From NCBI GenBank assembly GCA_947000775.1, contig CAMQGK010000552.1:2836501-2900500 (forward strand): 64,000 nt of DNA. Direction: 5' to 3'. This document shows, piece by piece, positions 1-13,553 of the stretch. A model generated the notes under the pieces. The model was not told the DNA's origin. It did not search any database and saw only the letters and a program-made list of their open reading frames with translations. Made by a program: the position numbers and the translations under genes. The stretch is from Pterois miles (taxonomy: Eukaryota; Chordata; Actinopteri; Perciformes; Scorpaenidae). Each line of letters begins with the position of its first letter. Within the stretch, counting starts at the first letter, position 1.

Positions 1-197
1 ACCTGTCTTACTTCCATTTCCTTTCTCTCCCATCCTTCCTGCCTCTCTCTATCATCTGCATCACTTTGATCCTCATCAACCTACTCCTGTATCTCAGGAG
101 CAGCAACTTTTCACGGACAGGAAGGAACATTTCCCCAGAAATCTCTTATTGCATGTCCCCCTCAAATCGTCCCACCTCGGGGCTTTCAGAGACTCAC
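1..197 (-). other. nr5a2 intron 6, 5' part
   Basis: Downstream of the exon 6 donor (GTGAGTCTC). Nothing else is recognisable. The intron continues beyond the left edge. Confidence 0.85.
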
Positions 198-345
198 CCA
201 GGCTGAATAGGACCAGGAACTTGAGGCAGACGAACTCCCGTTGGTCCAGCTGCAGGGAGCGTAGTTTGGCCACCAGCTCCTGGGCGTGGCTCAACAGGTT
301 GTTGAGGGTGGCTCCCGCCTGTGATGCAATCACTGCATAGTCCAC
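198..345 (-). CDS. nr5a2: nr5a2 exon 6: LBD helices 6-8 region
   Basis: 148 nt: 49 codons VDYAVIASQAGATLNNLLSH, then AQELVAKLRSLQLDQREFVC and LKFLVLFSL, plus one base of a split Asp codon. The acceptor is TTATTCCAG|GTG and the donor CTGG|GTGAG. The SQAGATLNNL segment keeps the glycine that I recall as the human residue (G421) contacting phospholipid phosphate; mouse has a diverged TEVAFNNL version. The next exon (DVKNLEN... to the AF-2 helix) should lie left of the window. Confidence 0.96.
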
Positions 346-1807
346 CTGGAATAAGCAGGGAGAGAGGGGTGTAAGCAGAAAAATGGTGCCCTGTGGAGGT
401 TTTATTTGATTGATTGCTGCTGAACTGAATGTCAAGATAGCTATATAGGTACCTCACCAGCTAAATAGGTACCTCAGTATGTGGCAGCTGGTGAAAACTG
501 GGAAGGACAGGAGGAAACCCAACCCACGGCGTCATGTTATTTTACACTACTTAACTGCTTATCTCTACTTTCTGATGTTCAATGAAAAATTAAGCAGTAA
601 AACAGTGTCTTACAAGATTTCCTTAAAACAATCACTGCAGGCTCTGGATGAATCTTGTGTCATGTGGGCGTACTGCGTAACTAGAAGTCTGTCAGTCCAA
701 TGAGGGGTGAGCGGAGCACAACAGCACGTCGAGCCGCCGCACACCACCATAGTAGACAGCTAGCAGCGAGGCCCGAGACGGCGAGGCCCGAGACGGCGAG
801 GCGGGCCCGAGGCGGCCCGAGGCGGTGAGGCCAGCAGAACAGAGCTCTCCACCTGGCGCCACCTTGCCCCTGCCGCCCCTAGTCCTATTCCATTCTTGCC
901 ACTTTGGTCCTTCAGGGCTGTTACAACAAGCTAAACTGTAGCTAGCTACTGCTCAATAAATAAAGTAAATATGAAAAAAGGAAATTCTGTGACTCTTCTG
1001 ACTCTGTGGAAAATAACATATTTTGCATACAAGTTATAATTTATTTTCTAATATGCCACTGTACAAATCGATTGCTTTACTGCCAGTTGGTCACACTCGT
1101 ACTATACAGTGGTAGAGAATTGAAGATGAAATTTGGAGATTATCATTGGACCAACGCGTTGTGAACATTGTATTCTGGTTGTTTGGTATTTTGACCAAAA
1201 ACATATTAGCATATGAAAAAATGGCCCTTTCCTCTCTTGCCTGCCCTGTTGAAGCATTTTAATCAGAATTTAATAATGGATTTTTTCCGAAGAAGGGAGA
1301 AAAAACATTTTATATATTATACTGATATTTGGTCATGGTTTATTTCAACCAAATACCCTCCTTGATATTTTGATCTCCCTCTTGCCTATAAACCTCCAGC
1401 CTCCTCTGGTTTAGATACAGCAGACCTCTTAGCTTCCCCTCTCTAAGTTTTTGGCTTTTTCCATTTGGTTTCATCGTGTCTCACTGTGGATATTTGTTAT
1501 TCTTTGGGTTGCTTATCTCTGCCCATTCAAGTGTTATTTCAACCAATGAAGATATGTCTAAAACCCCCAATGTGCAAAAGTGATTGACAACGATACCACA
1601 CGTGACCGTACCCTGAACACATCACCACCACGAACTTCATGTCATGATTTTTTCATCGCTGTACCTGCTCTACTGCACTCTCTACACGGAGTCAACCGCT
1701 TTGGTCTGTCTGTCAGAGCGTGAGACACTGGTGGATGTGTCAAAAAAAAAAAATGCAGCTGCAGGCTGTAGGTTTTTGCTGTTTAACAGTTTTTATGACA
1801 ACACGTT

Positions 1808-1876
<69 letters not shown>

Positions 1877-4351
1877 CGTGGGAGTTCACCTCCAACTGAC
1901 TGGACCTGCCAGACTTGACTTCTCTCTCTCTGTTCTCTGGTATACAGCAAAACAACAACATGTATGCCGAGACATGACAAACAAAAAAAATAGATTTCAC
2001 ATAAACCCATTTTTCTTCGTTCCAACACATCTGTCCAACACACACACATGCACACACACTCCCGTTTCAGGTGCACTTCATATCTGCAGCCATAGCACAT
2101 TTGTCTGGGAGGCAAGTCCTTAGCTGCCACTCAAAGTAAGCAGGACCATATTAAATTTTTATATTTATTGACAATTCATTACCATAATTGACTGTGCTAG
2201 AGGTTTCTAGGGGAAGGTAGATGTTGGCGTGTGCAGTTCCTAAAGCTGAGGGAGGAAGAGGGTCCCTGCGAGCCCCCATTTGCAATTAAAAACACCCCTG
2301 GATTTGGAATTTATTTATGGTGTAAATAGGATGATTGGAGCCTGTTTTTCATCTGTGTGAAGACGAGAAGGGTCAAAGTAAACGTTACGAATACGTCATG
2401 TTTACTCTCCTCTCCTGCTTTTCTTTCCTTTCTCTCTACTGTACCTCTCTCCCGATTTATCCTGATTTCCTTTGTCCCTCTCTCTTTCCTCCTTCGCGCC
2501 GTGGAGACGTTTAAGAGTTATGACTCGGTGAAAAGCAGACACTGCCCCCCTTCCAAGGTGTCAATCAATTTACATAAAATCAACTGTGCATGAAATAACT
2601 TCATTGAAGGATTGGACTGTTGATGGTGATGCCTTGGGTTATTGCCTTCTAGCCTTAAGTAAAAAGAGAGAAGAGAAAAAAAAAAGCGCTATAATGTCAC
2701 TATAGCAGACTTAGCACTAACCCTGGTGACCTGCGTATCAGTCAATCAATCAATACTACTTTATTATCCCTCCTGGAGAGTAAATATATGAATAAACCTT
2801 CAAATCTTAGCCCATCATGAATACGATGAACAATCTTAGCAGAGCATTAAAGATGAATATGGGAGGTGAGATCGGTTTGATGGGTGGAGGGCTTTGATGT
2901 GTGTGGGAGACGGCGATGGAGCGTGTACCTTGTTTGAAAGCACAGACTGGCCGAGGAACTTCTGTTTTTGCATTTCTCCTTCATTTGAATTTCATGTTCA
3001 CCAGGAGCGATGCGCTATGAAAATATCAGGATTTTCATACCGAAAACCGTCCGTCAAGCTGCGAGGCCTTGCTTAATCATTCAGCAGTTCTGTCCCATCT
3101 TTTGTCATTTCATGTTTGCTCGCGTTTCCCCGTTTGATCGTGTGACAGGATAAAGAACAAGCCTCCTCTTTGCCACTCATGGCCATTTCTCACTGCTGTT
3201 GGTGACATGACGACATGTTTCGAAAAAAGACAGAAAATAAAAAAAAAAAAAGGCAGAAATTAGGGTGTGAGGTACTTATGGACAAGATTTCTTTTCAAAG
3301 GCCAGTATGAGTGACGCGTGCGACTGATGAGAGCAAAGAAGAGGCTTGATTCGAAGCGTTCGTCCAAATTTCCATTTGAAGAAATTGTTCTGTCCTGAAG
3401 TCACTTTTTTTCTAAAAAGATCTGAAAGATTGCCAACATGAGGACATTTAAATTGTCCCAACTCAAACTTTATCATGTTAAACTTTATTTTGATAAAAGT
3501 GGCCTAATCTGCCTTATTTCTATATGATAATATCAAGAAAATGATTATAAGTGCACACTGAAGCATACCTTTTATTACTGAGGCTAAGTTACTGTCAGTG
3601 TGGTACAATTTAATACCTACAGTAGCAGACAATAGACCACAGAAGAGTTTTTTTTTTTTTTCAAGCAAAACCTTCAAGTACTGAATAAAGCAGGCTGCTC
3701 CCATACACCATTCATACCTACAAAAAAACTGTAATCTGTGTATATCCTATAAAATCAATGCATAATACATAATCATGAACCGGGAAGTGTAAAGAGCTAC
3801 AAACGCCACACAGGGAGGAGGTTGGGGTGGGTGGATGGGTAGGTCAAAAAACACCAGACCTTCACCCAGGGGACCGTTGTTCGTGTCCTGTGTGAAAACA
3901 TTGATTTGTCACATAAATTATTTACTTGAGAAATGTCACATCTGTAGTTATTTAAACTCAAACCACGGTCTTTTCCTAAACCTAACCAAGTAGTTTATTT
4001 TGAAAAGCATGCATGTAACGAGCGGAAAGTGACATGTGCTGCTGGACGTTTGTCGGAAAATATGTTGAATAAAGTCCAGTCCTCTTCTCTGAGCTTTTGC
4101 AAAAGAATGATCCGATAAAAAAATGTAGAAATTCATAGACTTTGCTAAAACTACAAAGGAAAACATAAAAATTCAGCAAAAAAAGTCACATCACAAATAA
4201 CTCGCTGAACATGTCTGTGTCTTAAATGGTCCAAGTTTTGACTTGTTTTCTTATAACATCCTCTTAACCAGTATCTTGAGCATATTGTAACAATTAAGTT
4301 ATTAACACATTACAGCCCAATGACCAGCGCAGTATGTTGGCCCAAACAGTC

Positions 4352-4389
<38 letters not shown>

Positions 4390-4509
4390 TGTGTATAAAA
4401 CATTTGCTTTGGGTAATGCTGCTACTGAGTTCTAAATATCCCTGGTGTTATCGTTGTGCTGTCACCCCTGGCCAGGCGGAGAATAATAGGAAATAATGAA
4501 CTGTTTCAA

Positions 4510-4584
<75 letters not shown>

Positions 4585-7500
4585 TTCCCCATAGTCTCCC
4601 CCCCAACACCAGCTGTTCATTAACCACAGTATGCAAACGAAACTGCCGTCCTGCGCCTCCCCTGATTATCAGCCCCTCCTCCTCCTCCTCCTCCTCCTCC
4701 TCCTCCTCCTCACTGCTCCGGACTCTTCAAACTGCTCTCATCATCTCCTCCTCGATCCCTCTTGTCCCCGACTGCCTTTATGTTCTCCTCCTCTCTTCAC
4801 GCCATCAACTGCTTACCTTCCTCACTTCTTCCTTATTACCACTTTATTTTCCTCTCCTTTCTCATCCCTCACTCCTGCCTCCTCCTCCTATCTTCCTTCT
4901 CTTTCCTTAACAAACCTCTTCCTCTCTTTCCTCTCCTCTATCATGTGGTTCCATTCTCACTCCTCCTTTAATCCTCTCCATCCTTTTCTTTTCATCCTGC
5001 CCTCATTGTGCATACTCCTCTGTTTCCCTGCTCCATCATTTCTCCAACTCTCCACCACCTGTTACATCAGCACTTCTCTTTGGCTCTTCCTCCTTCCTTT
5101 TCTTTGTCTTTTCTCTCCACCTGTTTGTGTGCACACTGGCCTGACATACTTGTAGATCCTTCTACTACCATTTACCATGGTTTGTACTACTCATTACTAG
5201 AAGTACTACTGCTCATTTAAGACAGGCAGTACTTCTTCAGCTATTCTGAAAATCCACCCCCGACCTTGTTTTCATTCTGTATCATGGAATTAAAGCAGGA
5301 CTTCCCTGTATACAGTGTGCCTGCCTTGCTTCAATATTTATACCAGCGTCTATTGTTGTAAAACATTTTGTTGAAGAGCAATGTTTTGGAGAGCCGGCCA
5401 ATCTATAATTTATGACTCCTCATCTCACTGACAGCCATGCCACTGGTCAGAGGCATATTTATGATGAGCAGTCTCATGTATTTCTCTGTGCATGAGATTA
5501 TGAAAATCACTGAGTGCTGAAGGAGTCTTCCCTGCATGCTCTGCTCTGTGAATACTGTTTGACAGTGTGTTATGTGAGTGTGCATATGAAGCAAAAACAG
5601 AATCACAGCATCCTGATGCTTTGAGGACCTGCATTTGGGCCTCAGGCATCAGCTCCCACCAAGTTCCTTCAGGGCCCCAGTAAAAACAAAATAACACACT
5701 TAGCCACATTCTTTATCTGTCCGCCCACTCACTATGCTGCACCATGTGCAACCGAGTGCTTTATTTATTCGCTGGCGGAGTGTAAAGAAAATTAGGGATG
5801 CTAATTTTGAAAAATTTTCTGAACCAATAACAAACCCCCGTTAACCAATTACTAAGCGTTAACCGACAAGATTTGTGCCTCACATGCAGCAGTGCGCCAG
5901 CTGCAGTATATGAGCACAACAGACAGCTGACTCAACAGTTCACCGTCAGGAGAGCTACTGTAGCAGCCACGGTGCTGCATTCACTGTCTCCAGTTCACCG
6001 ACTAGAAAGCTACTGTAGCAGCCACGGTGCTGCATTCACTGTCTCCAGTTCACCGACTAGAAAGCTACTGTAGCAGCCACGGTGCTGCATTCACTGTCTC
6101 CAGTTCACCGACTAGAAAGCTACTGTAGCAGCCACGGTGCTGCATTCACTGTCTCCAGTTCACCGACTAGAAAGCTACTGTAGCAGCCATGGTGCTGCAT
6201 TCACTATCCCCAGTTCATCGTCTGGGAGCATTAGCAGCCACAGAGCTGCGTTCCTTGTCTCCAATTCACTATCTGGAGAGCTACTGTAGCAGCCATGGTG
6301 CTGCATTCCATGTCCCCACTTCACCGTCCGGGAGCATTAGCAACCACAGTGCTGCATGTAGTGTCCTGGACATGAAGCTAATTTCCCAGTAAAATCTCCA
6401 CCGCACATTTAGTTTAGTTTAGCTGGTTGTCAGCTGTGTCTGGCCGGCGTAACAATACTCTGTCTGCCCAGACTAACAATAGCGATTGTGTGGCAAACAC
6501 TGTGTGTTTGTGCTACATTAGCAGCTGCTAGCGTTGCCGGTTGCTTCGTGCCCACTGCAGCGTAACTTCAGTGAGTTTCCAAACAAACAGTGTGTGTGTG
6601 GCGGCGGTGAGTGTGGGTTTGTTGATGGTGTTATAGCTGTGAACGTAGCTGTAGCAGACAGTGTGTGTACAGTGCATTTATTATATTTATTATAGAAATG
6701 CAACGAGGCTACAAGCTACAGCTCCTCAGCTAGAAGTCCCAATCCAACTTCCTCTATCTGTGCTGGCTCTCTCTTTTCTCATTAAAGTAACCAGCCGCTC
6801 CTCTATATTTTTCTCAGCTTTTTAATTAATTTTTAATATTTCTTTAAACCATTTTAACCGATAGCATTAATTGGTAAAATGCTTAATGTTGGTTATCGGT
6901 TAAACGGTTAATTTTTAACATCCCTATGCCAAATTGATTATTCTGGTGACATAGTGTATATCTATAAGCATAATCTATTTGTAATGAAGCGGGAACTCCT
7001 GTGTGGCGGAGTGAGCTTTCAGGGAAATGCTGAGGTGGGACAGAGTCCCTTGAGGAGCGAAGGATGCATGGTTAGCAGGGTTTTGGAGTAGAAAGGAAAG
7101 GGCAGAGGTATAGCTAAAAGTTTCCATTGTGGGGTTTAAACATAGACTGTATATAAGAAGTGGACGTAGTCAACGTGACGTCACTAATTGGTTTCTGATC
7201 TGCTGTATTGAACCTAGAGTTCGGCATTTTAGCCATCGCCATCTGGGTTACTAGGGGACGAGAGGGTGGCGCTAAGTACAACCGAATGCTGAATAAGACA
7301 TTTTTAGGCGACCAAAATAATCAACACATGAACTGAAAACACACTGTGAAAGGGTTAAAATTGTAAGACAAAAAAAGAGACAACGCCCCAGACTGGACAA
7401 CGCCCCAGACTGGACAACGCCAAAGACTGGACAACGCCCCAGACTGGACAACGCCGTGGTGGCAACCTGTCATGAGGCCACCACACCAGAAAGCATCCCC

Positions 7501-9353
7501 TTATGGTCGCATTTATGCATAGCATTTATGGTCTATTTGACCATACTCTAAATGGGACCATAATTTATTAAATAAACATCATGCTGCATTGAAGACTTGA
7601 AACTAGCGACTGAGACCATAAACTCATATTTACAATGTTTACTGAGGTAATAAATCAAGTGAGAAGTAGACTCATTATCTCATAGGCTACAATCAGACTT
7701 CTTTTTGCAACCAGAGGAGTCGCCCCCTGCTGGATATTAGCAAGAATGCAAGTTTCAAGCATTGGCACTCGCTTCACTTCTCAGATCCGGAGGTTGCCCA
7801 CTGGTTTTAATCAACTCACCTGCTGGCCAGTGACCAATAAGATGGAGCCCTCCTTGGCATGCATCACCTGCCGAAAGACGTGGTCGAGGATGAGGAGTTC
7901 GCTCCAGCAGTTCTGCAGCAGCTTCATCTGGTCGTCCACCTGGTAAGAAACAAACACATTGGGTCAAGCAAGAATCTGGCGACACGATACATATTTATTT
8001 GATTATATTTCACTCAAACAGGAAAATCAAGTGTCCCATCTTCAAAACTAAAAGTTGAGGCACTGCGTCAGCCTCAAGGTAATCTTGCTCACAGGTCAAT
8101 CAGATGTGAACCTCTGGCATTATTTTTTCAACTGTACACAAAGCTCAAAAGCCCCCTACATACACTCTAAAGCTTTCTCACCACTCATTTGAGCACTGAT
8201 TGAACAGCGTCGCCAGGTTTATCTGTTTGCCCATTGCCAGCAGTTTCTGAATGATTCCACAGATGATAATGATTAAGTAGCCTCCTGAATGCCAGCCGCT
8301 GGCTCCCAGGGACCTGCCAGGTGAGCTTGGGAAGCTGAGGCAAGTCAATCGCAGGTTCTGTACACCAAAAACAACCCCCTCCATTGTAACTGTTAGTCTC
8401 TTCCCATGCCTGGCCGTGTTAATCATTACTCTACATAGCCAGACTCAGACAAAAAAGGCCACATTGAGAAGGAAGGAATGAGGAAAATGTATGAGAGGCT
8501 CTTTCTTTCTCCTCCCTTTCACCCCCGCCCTTTTTTCTATCAACAAACATTGTCCTCTTTGTGGTATCATCGGGAATAATGTGTCTAACTGGGTGTGCTG
8601 CGGTTTCGTGGTGATGTGAGTTACTTTGTTGCTCTGAGTCTGTGAGAACCGTCTGTGATGTTCACCATCAATGTCAGCCACAACTTGTAGGCTGAAGAAT
8701 GTGGATCGATGGTAAAACTTTGCGGGCAGGTGCAGCGTGAACAGCGCTGAAAGGAATTTCCTTTTGTGCTGTCTGGACATTGCACAGGGATCGGTTTGTT
8801 GAAATCTACAATGACCTTAGGTAAAAACAAAAAAAAGTGATATCAAGAACTGTAGCTCCTCCAACAAACAAAATCATTATTTCCTTGTATGACATGGCAG
8901 TTGCTGTGGCCAAGTCTGAAGTCTATTGCTTGTTGATTAGGATTGTTATGACTGGTGATTGGGGCTAGTGTCAAATAGTGTCTGTTTACCTTTCAGGCAG
9001 ACATAATAGCTGTGCATTAACACTGACCTGGCAAAGACAAATAATACACACTGGTGGGTGGGGGTGGGAATAACCAGAGGCCCCACATTACAATATTATC
9101 ATGATACTTAAGTCACGATACGATCTTTTTGTGATTTTAACAATTTTACGATATGCTTATTGTGATAAGATATACGGTGATATATTGTGATTTTTTTCCT
9201 TTGTTCAACTGCAAATAATGCAGTTCGTCAACATCTGTTTTATCGAATAAGACACGTTTCATATTTCTATAATATTTGAAATGGTTTGAATACTCATTTC
9301 CCACAGTATTGGTACACGGGTACCAGCTGCACTTTCTGCTCTGTCTTCTCTCC

Positions 9354-9418
<65 letters not shown>

Positions 9419-12400
9419 TGCTACTTATCTTTTGAGAAAAATACTGAATATTGATATTTTAGAATATGTTAGAAATTCAATGTTACTCAGAGTTTTCATT
9501 CACATATGTTGAGGTCAGAGGTTAAGGGACCCCTCCGTAAATGGCCGTGCCAGTTTTTCCTCGCCAAAATTTGGCGTAACATTGGAGCGTTATTTAGCAT
9601 TCTTCATTACAAGCTAACATGACATTGGTAGGTACCAGTGGATTCATTAAATCTTTTAGTCTCATATGATACCAGTATCTTCATTCTTGCTTTAAAACTG
9701 AGCCAATGCAACCTGCGAAAGACAGAATAGTGGCAGCGCCCGCCATTGGTCCGTCGGATTGTTAAGTGGATAAGAGTTTACGCAATAAAAGATCGATACT
9801 TGGCGTCCATGTATCGATACAATGCTGGTAATACTATGCTGCATTGATTACGTACCCCACCCCTAGTGGCTTTTTCATGCCTACAGGGACTGTGCTGAGA
9901 CTGGCATCTCAAGCACAGGATGAAAAAATTCAAATGCCTTCATTAAAACCATCAGAGAGCAAGAAACACATTCAAAGGAGGGACTTCTCTATGTGCCCCA
10001 ATCATCTTCTCTTCATTTCTCGGTATACCCTGGAAGCATGTGTAACAGCATGTATGTGTGTGTGTTTGTGTGGACGGATGGGTACATGTAAGGCCCAGGC
10101 TCTTCAAAGGACCCCCCTGCATGTCAGCAGTGCTGGCAAGTGTCGGGGTCCTCATCAAAGGGCTGTCCTCACTCTGCCTGCCTGGAAGCTCTTCTCTGAC
10201 AAGAGGCCTGGGTCATCAAAGGGGGGGCGGCTCAGAGGGGATGACGGCGGGTGATAGCGGCCTAGACGAGGGCCGGGGACACCCGCCTGGAAACGGGAGA
10301 CTGGTGACAGACAGACAGGCGTGAGGGTGGGCCAGGGGTTGGGGGTTCAGTTCGCTGACCTTTTTAAGTGCCAGCGACACGAGCTGTTTCCCTGACAAGC
10401 TCTTCCTTTGCTGTGTCAAATGAGCAGCGTTCATGGCGCCTGATCTTAGAGGATCTGCTGCCTGCTTTCTCAGATAGTATGAACTTTCTGACATGGAGTC
10501 GACGCCTTGTGTTTTCATGCAAGTAAGTCCTTAATAATAGTATTCTCTGCCGAGATAATGCACCCAGTACATTCAGTATTGGGTGAATGCCTTCCTCAGT
10601 TTGGTTTATTTACAATTGAGTGGTGCAGGGATGGCATTTTTGTGGCTCCCAGGAAGTTAGCATCGACCTGCTTTTCTTGACAAAAAGCCAATGGTATTTT
10701 TCTGTTGGATTCTGGATTATTGCAAAAATTAAGTTCTGAGGCAAACAAACAATTTGTTTATTTTTAATTTATGTTTTGTTTTGTAAAATTTGTTTTGTAA
10801 AATAATCTCCACAAATGAACACCACTTTATGATTTTTTAAATGTAAATGTGATCTCCAAAAGTAAAAAAATCTGACGTTGGGCTATAAACAAACTACACC
10901 ACAGTCACATGAATAGGAAAATAAACAATAAGGCTGTAAAGGAGGACAAGCTGGCATGTTGACGTTTAGTTGTCTCATTTAGCCGCTTGTTAACAACCAC
11001 CTTTTTAAAGACACATAAAAGCTCCAAATTCAGAAGTGTGGTATTTATTGATGTATTTTTATATCATAGAACAAAAGGTTAAAATCTCTTAAGCTTGTAT
11101 TAACCACAGACCTTTGTGGGTTTTAGGACTCGGTCCTGCACCAGGAGCAATAAAACAGCTGATTTATTTAGCCAGCTGATTCTTATCTCACTGCACGGTC
11201 ATGGAAAGTTTAGATAACTGCTCATTTACTGTTTCCAGTTATGCTGATTGAATAGGAAACAAAACTGTTGTTGTTACTCCTCAAGTGTTTCTCATTTCCC
11301 CATTTCAGTGACAAAACACGCTTGTTATCGCTCTTTGCTATTTTATTACAAACAATAAATCCTGAAATAAGATCATTCTGTGTTATTTATTGACAGGGTT
11401 GTGTACTGTCAGTGTAGCAGCTTAGACTCAAAATGTGTCTGGAAATTTGAATGAAAGAGCAGGATGAGGAAGTCAGTTTGGTGGATAAATAGTTGTAAAG
11501 CTTCAAAATTTCAAAATACGTCAGTCTCTATACATTATGTACCGTAATATATATGCAACTCACTATGGGGCCGTAATGCTATACATGGTTCAGATTATTA
11601 TTTTACTATTTTAATTTAATAACATTCCGTCTCTCCAGCACAACGGTTGCTTCTAACACGCAAACTAAAGTGCAGCCTATTTATTTAGTTTTTATGAATA
11701 AACACTTATTTATGTCACTGGATGATCACCCAAGGAAAATTGGTTATTAAAGGAACAGTGTGTAGCTTTTAGGGGGATTTATTATGTTTTTATTTAGTGT
11801 ATAATCACCTGAAAATAAGTATTGTTGTGTTTTTGTTACCTCAGAATGAGTCGTTTCCATCTACATATGGAGCTGGTAGCCATGTTTCTACAGTAGCGGA
11901 CTAACCAAATACTGGCTCTAGATAGGGCCATTCACATTTTGCCGTTGGCAACCATAGTTCTCCTACATGCTTGGGTTCAGGTGGTTGCAATCTGAAACCT
12001 CACCGCTAGATACTGCCAGATCCCACACACTGCACCTTTAAAGTTTTAATTTGGTCATGATAAGTACGTTGCCATTTTAATGCCGCTCTGACATAAAGCA
12101 CCTGTACTGCCTTGAAAAGACAGAAATGTAAAAATCGACAAAGTTCAGACTTCTCATTTCTGCGGTTTTCATTTCCTTATTTCCTTATTTTTTAAGATAA
12201 TATTGTATCTAACCTTTTGATTTAAATTTCCAGGAGCAGCAAAGTTATGAAATTGGTAGGTTATATAACTGGTGAAATACATGGACAAAAAAAAACCCAA
12301 CGCACCTAAATACTTCATTGCCTCATATTTTTAGTCTTCATATCCTTGCTGTAATCTTGCAAACTGACTAAATGTGCCAGTGATTATTTATAATTATTCT

Positions 12401-13504
12401 CTTTCTCAAACCAAACTTTGTCTTGTCCTTACCTGTGACAAAGCCATACTCCAGTAGTCTACTGAGTAAAGTTTGCTGGCCTTGACACAATCATTATGTG
12501 GTTGGAAGCAATAATTTTGCATTCGGGGTCAATATGTACCATTTTACTCACATAGTATAAATTCACCGCAGAATTTTCTGCAACATAAGCAAATTAGTTT
12601 TCTACTTCTGCTTCATTTCTCCACCTGTCCTTGGATGGAGCAAACTCATTATAAGGATTTTGCTTCTGAGGTTCACGCTGATGCAGAAAACAGGCTCCCC
12701 AAGAAATCGCTTCAAACTGGCCTCAAAATCCACATTTAAGGCTTTTCAAGGTGCGATCTATTTAATATTTTAATATCATCACCAGTGTTTGGTTTTAAAG
12801 AAATGAGAGAAATTCCAAGCAGGAACTTCTACTTGCAGCAGCCAGCAATGAAAAATACATATCCTCCAAGAAACCAATTTAACACCTTTATGATCGTTCA
12901 GGCGAGTGGGATCAATGCCAGGATCAATCGCTTAGCCCATAGCTTTTGTTCAAAACCACTGGCTGAGATTAATGGGATTTTCCAGAGAGAGAGAGGCAGA
13001 AAAAGAAAGAGAGCGTGGGTGAGATGGGGAATGAAAGTGCCAGACAGGGAATGAGAGAATGAGAAAAGACTTGGGGGAAATTGAGAAAATAAAACATAGT
13101 GATTAAGAGCAGATATTCCCCTTATTTCTGGGTAAATGTAAATTAATTGGAAATGGAGCATTCAGATGCTCGCTGACAAAAGTAATGTTTATTCATAGCC
13201 CCCTGCTAAGAGTAGAGCAATTATCATGGTGTGTTGAGTCAAAACAGGCCAATGTAGTAGAATCTTGCCCCCCCTTTCTTGTGGCCGGGTTTTGGTCTAG
13301 TGCCACGAGCATTGTTAAGATTCGTACGGTACGGCGGGCTTTAACGAGAGTACACAGCTGGATCTGATTTTAATAAGTAGTTCCATTTTTGATGTGGCCT
13401 AATGAACAGATTAATGGAATCTCCTTCTGTGGAGCCTTAATGAATGGAGCGAATCATGCTATCTTTTTAAGACATGGGGGGAGAGCACACACACACACAC
13501 ACAC

Positions 13505-13553
<49 letters not shown>

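Larger units (their letters stand above)
346..7819 (-). other. nr5a2 intron 5 (7.5 kb)
   Basis: Bounded by the exon 5 donor and the exon 6 acceptor. It holds a GC-rich tandem array near 769-835, (TG)n at 1806-1875 and 4354-4394, (CA)n at 4512-4582, a C/T-rich tract 4665-5130, a dispersed repeat near 3800-4080, a TAGGG-ended element 5793-6926 with a 55-bp minisatellite, and another fish repeat 7135-7740. Apart from these, 850-1640, 2130-3790 and 5150-5780 show no gene or element I can name. A short ACTTTATTATCCC-type stretch near 2740-2780 may be a retroposon tail. Confidence 0.85.

Noticed and set aside
94..435. 113-residue minus-strand ORF as a gene of its own
   Set aside because: Only 198-345 is exon. 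The rest is intron on both sides, as shown by the AG acceptor and GT donor.
1644..2123. 159-residue ORF
   Set aside because: Passes through a TG repeat (VCVCVC) and has no domain.
4631..5155. 174-residue plus-strand ORF
   Set aside because: It is the translation of a polypyrimidine tract (Leu/Ser/Pro low complexity), with no start context or homology.
7755..7985. 76-residue minus-strand ORF over exon 5
   Set aside because: Wrong frame of the nr5a2 exon. The correct frame reads VDDQMKLLQNCW.
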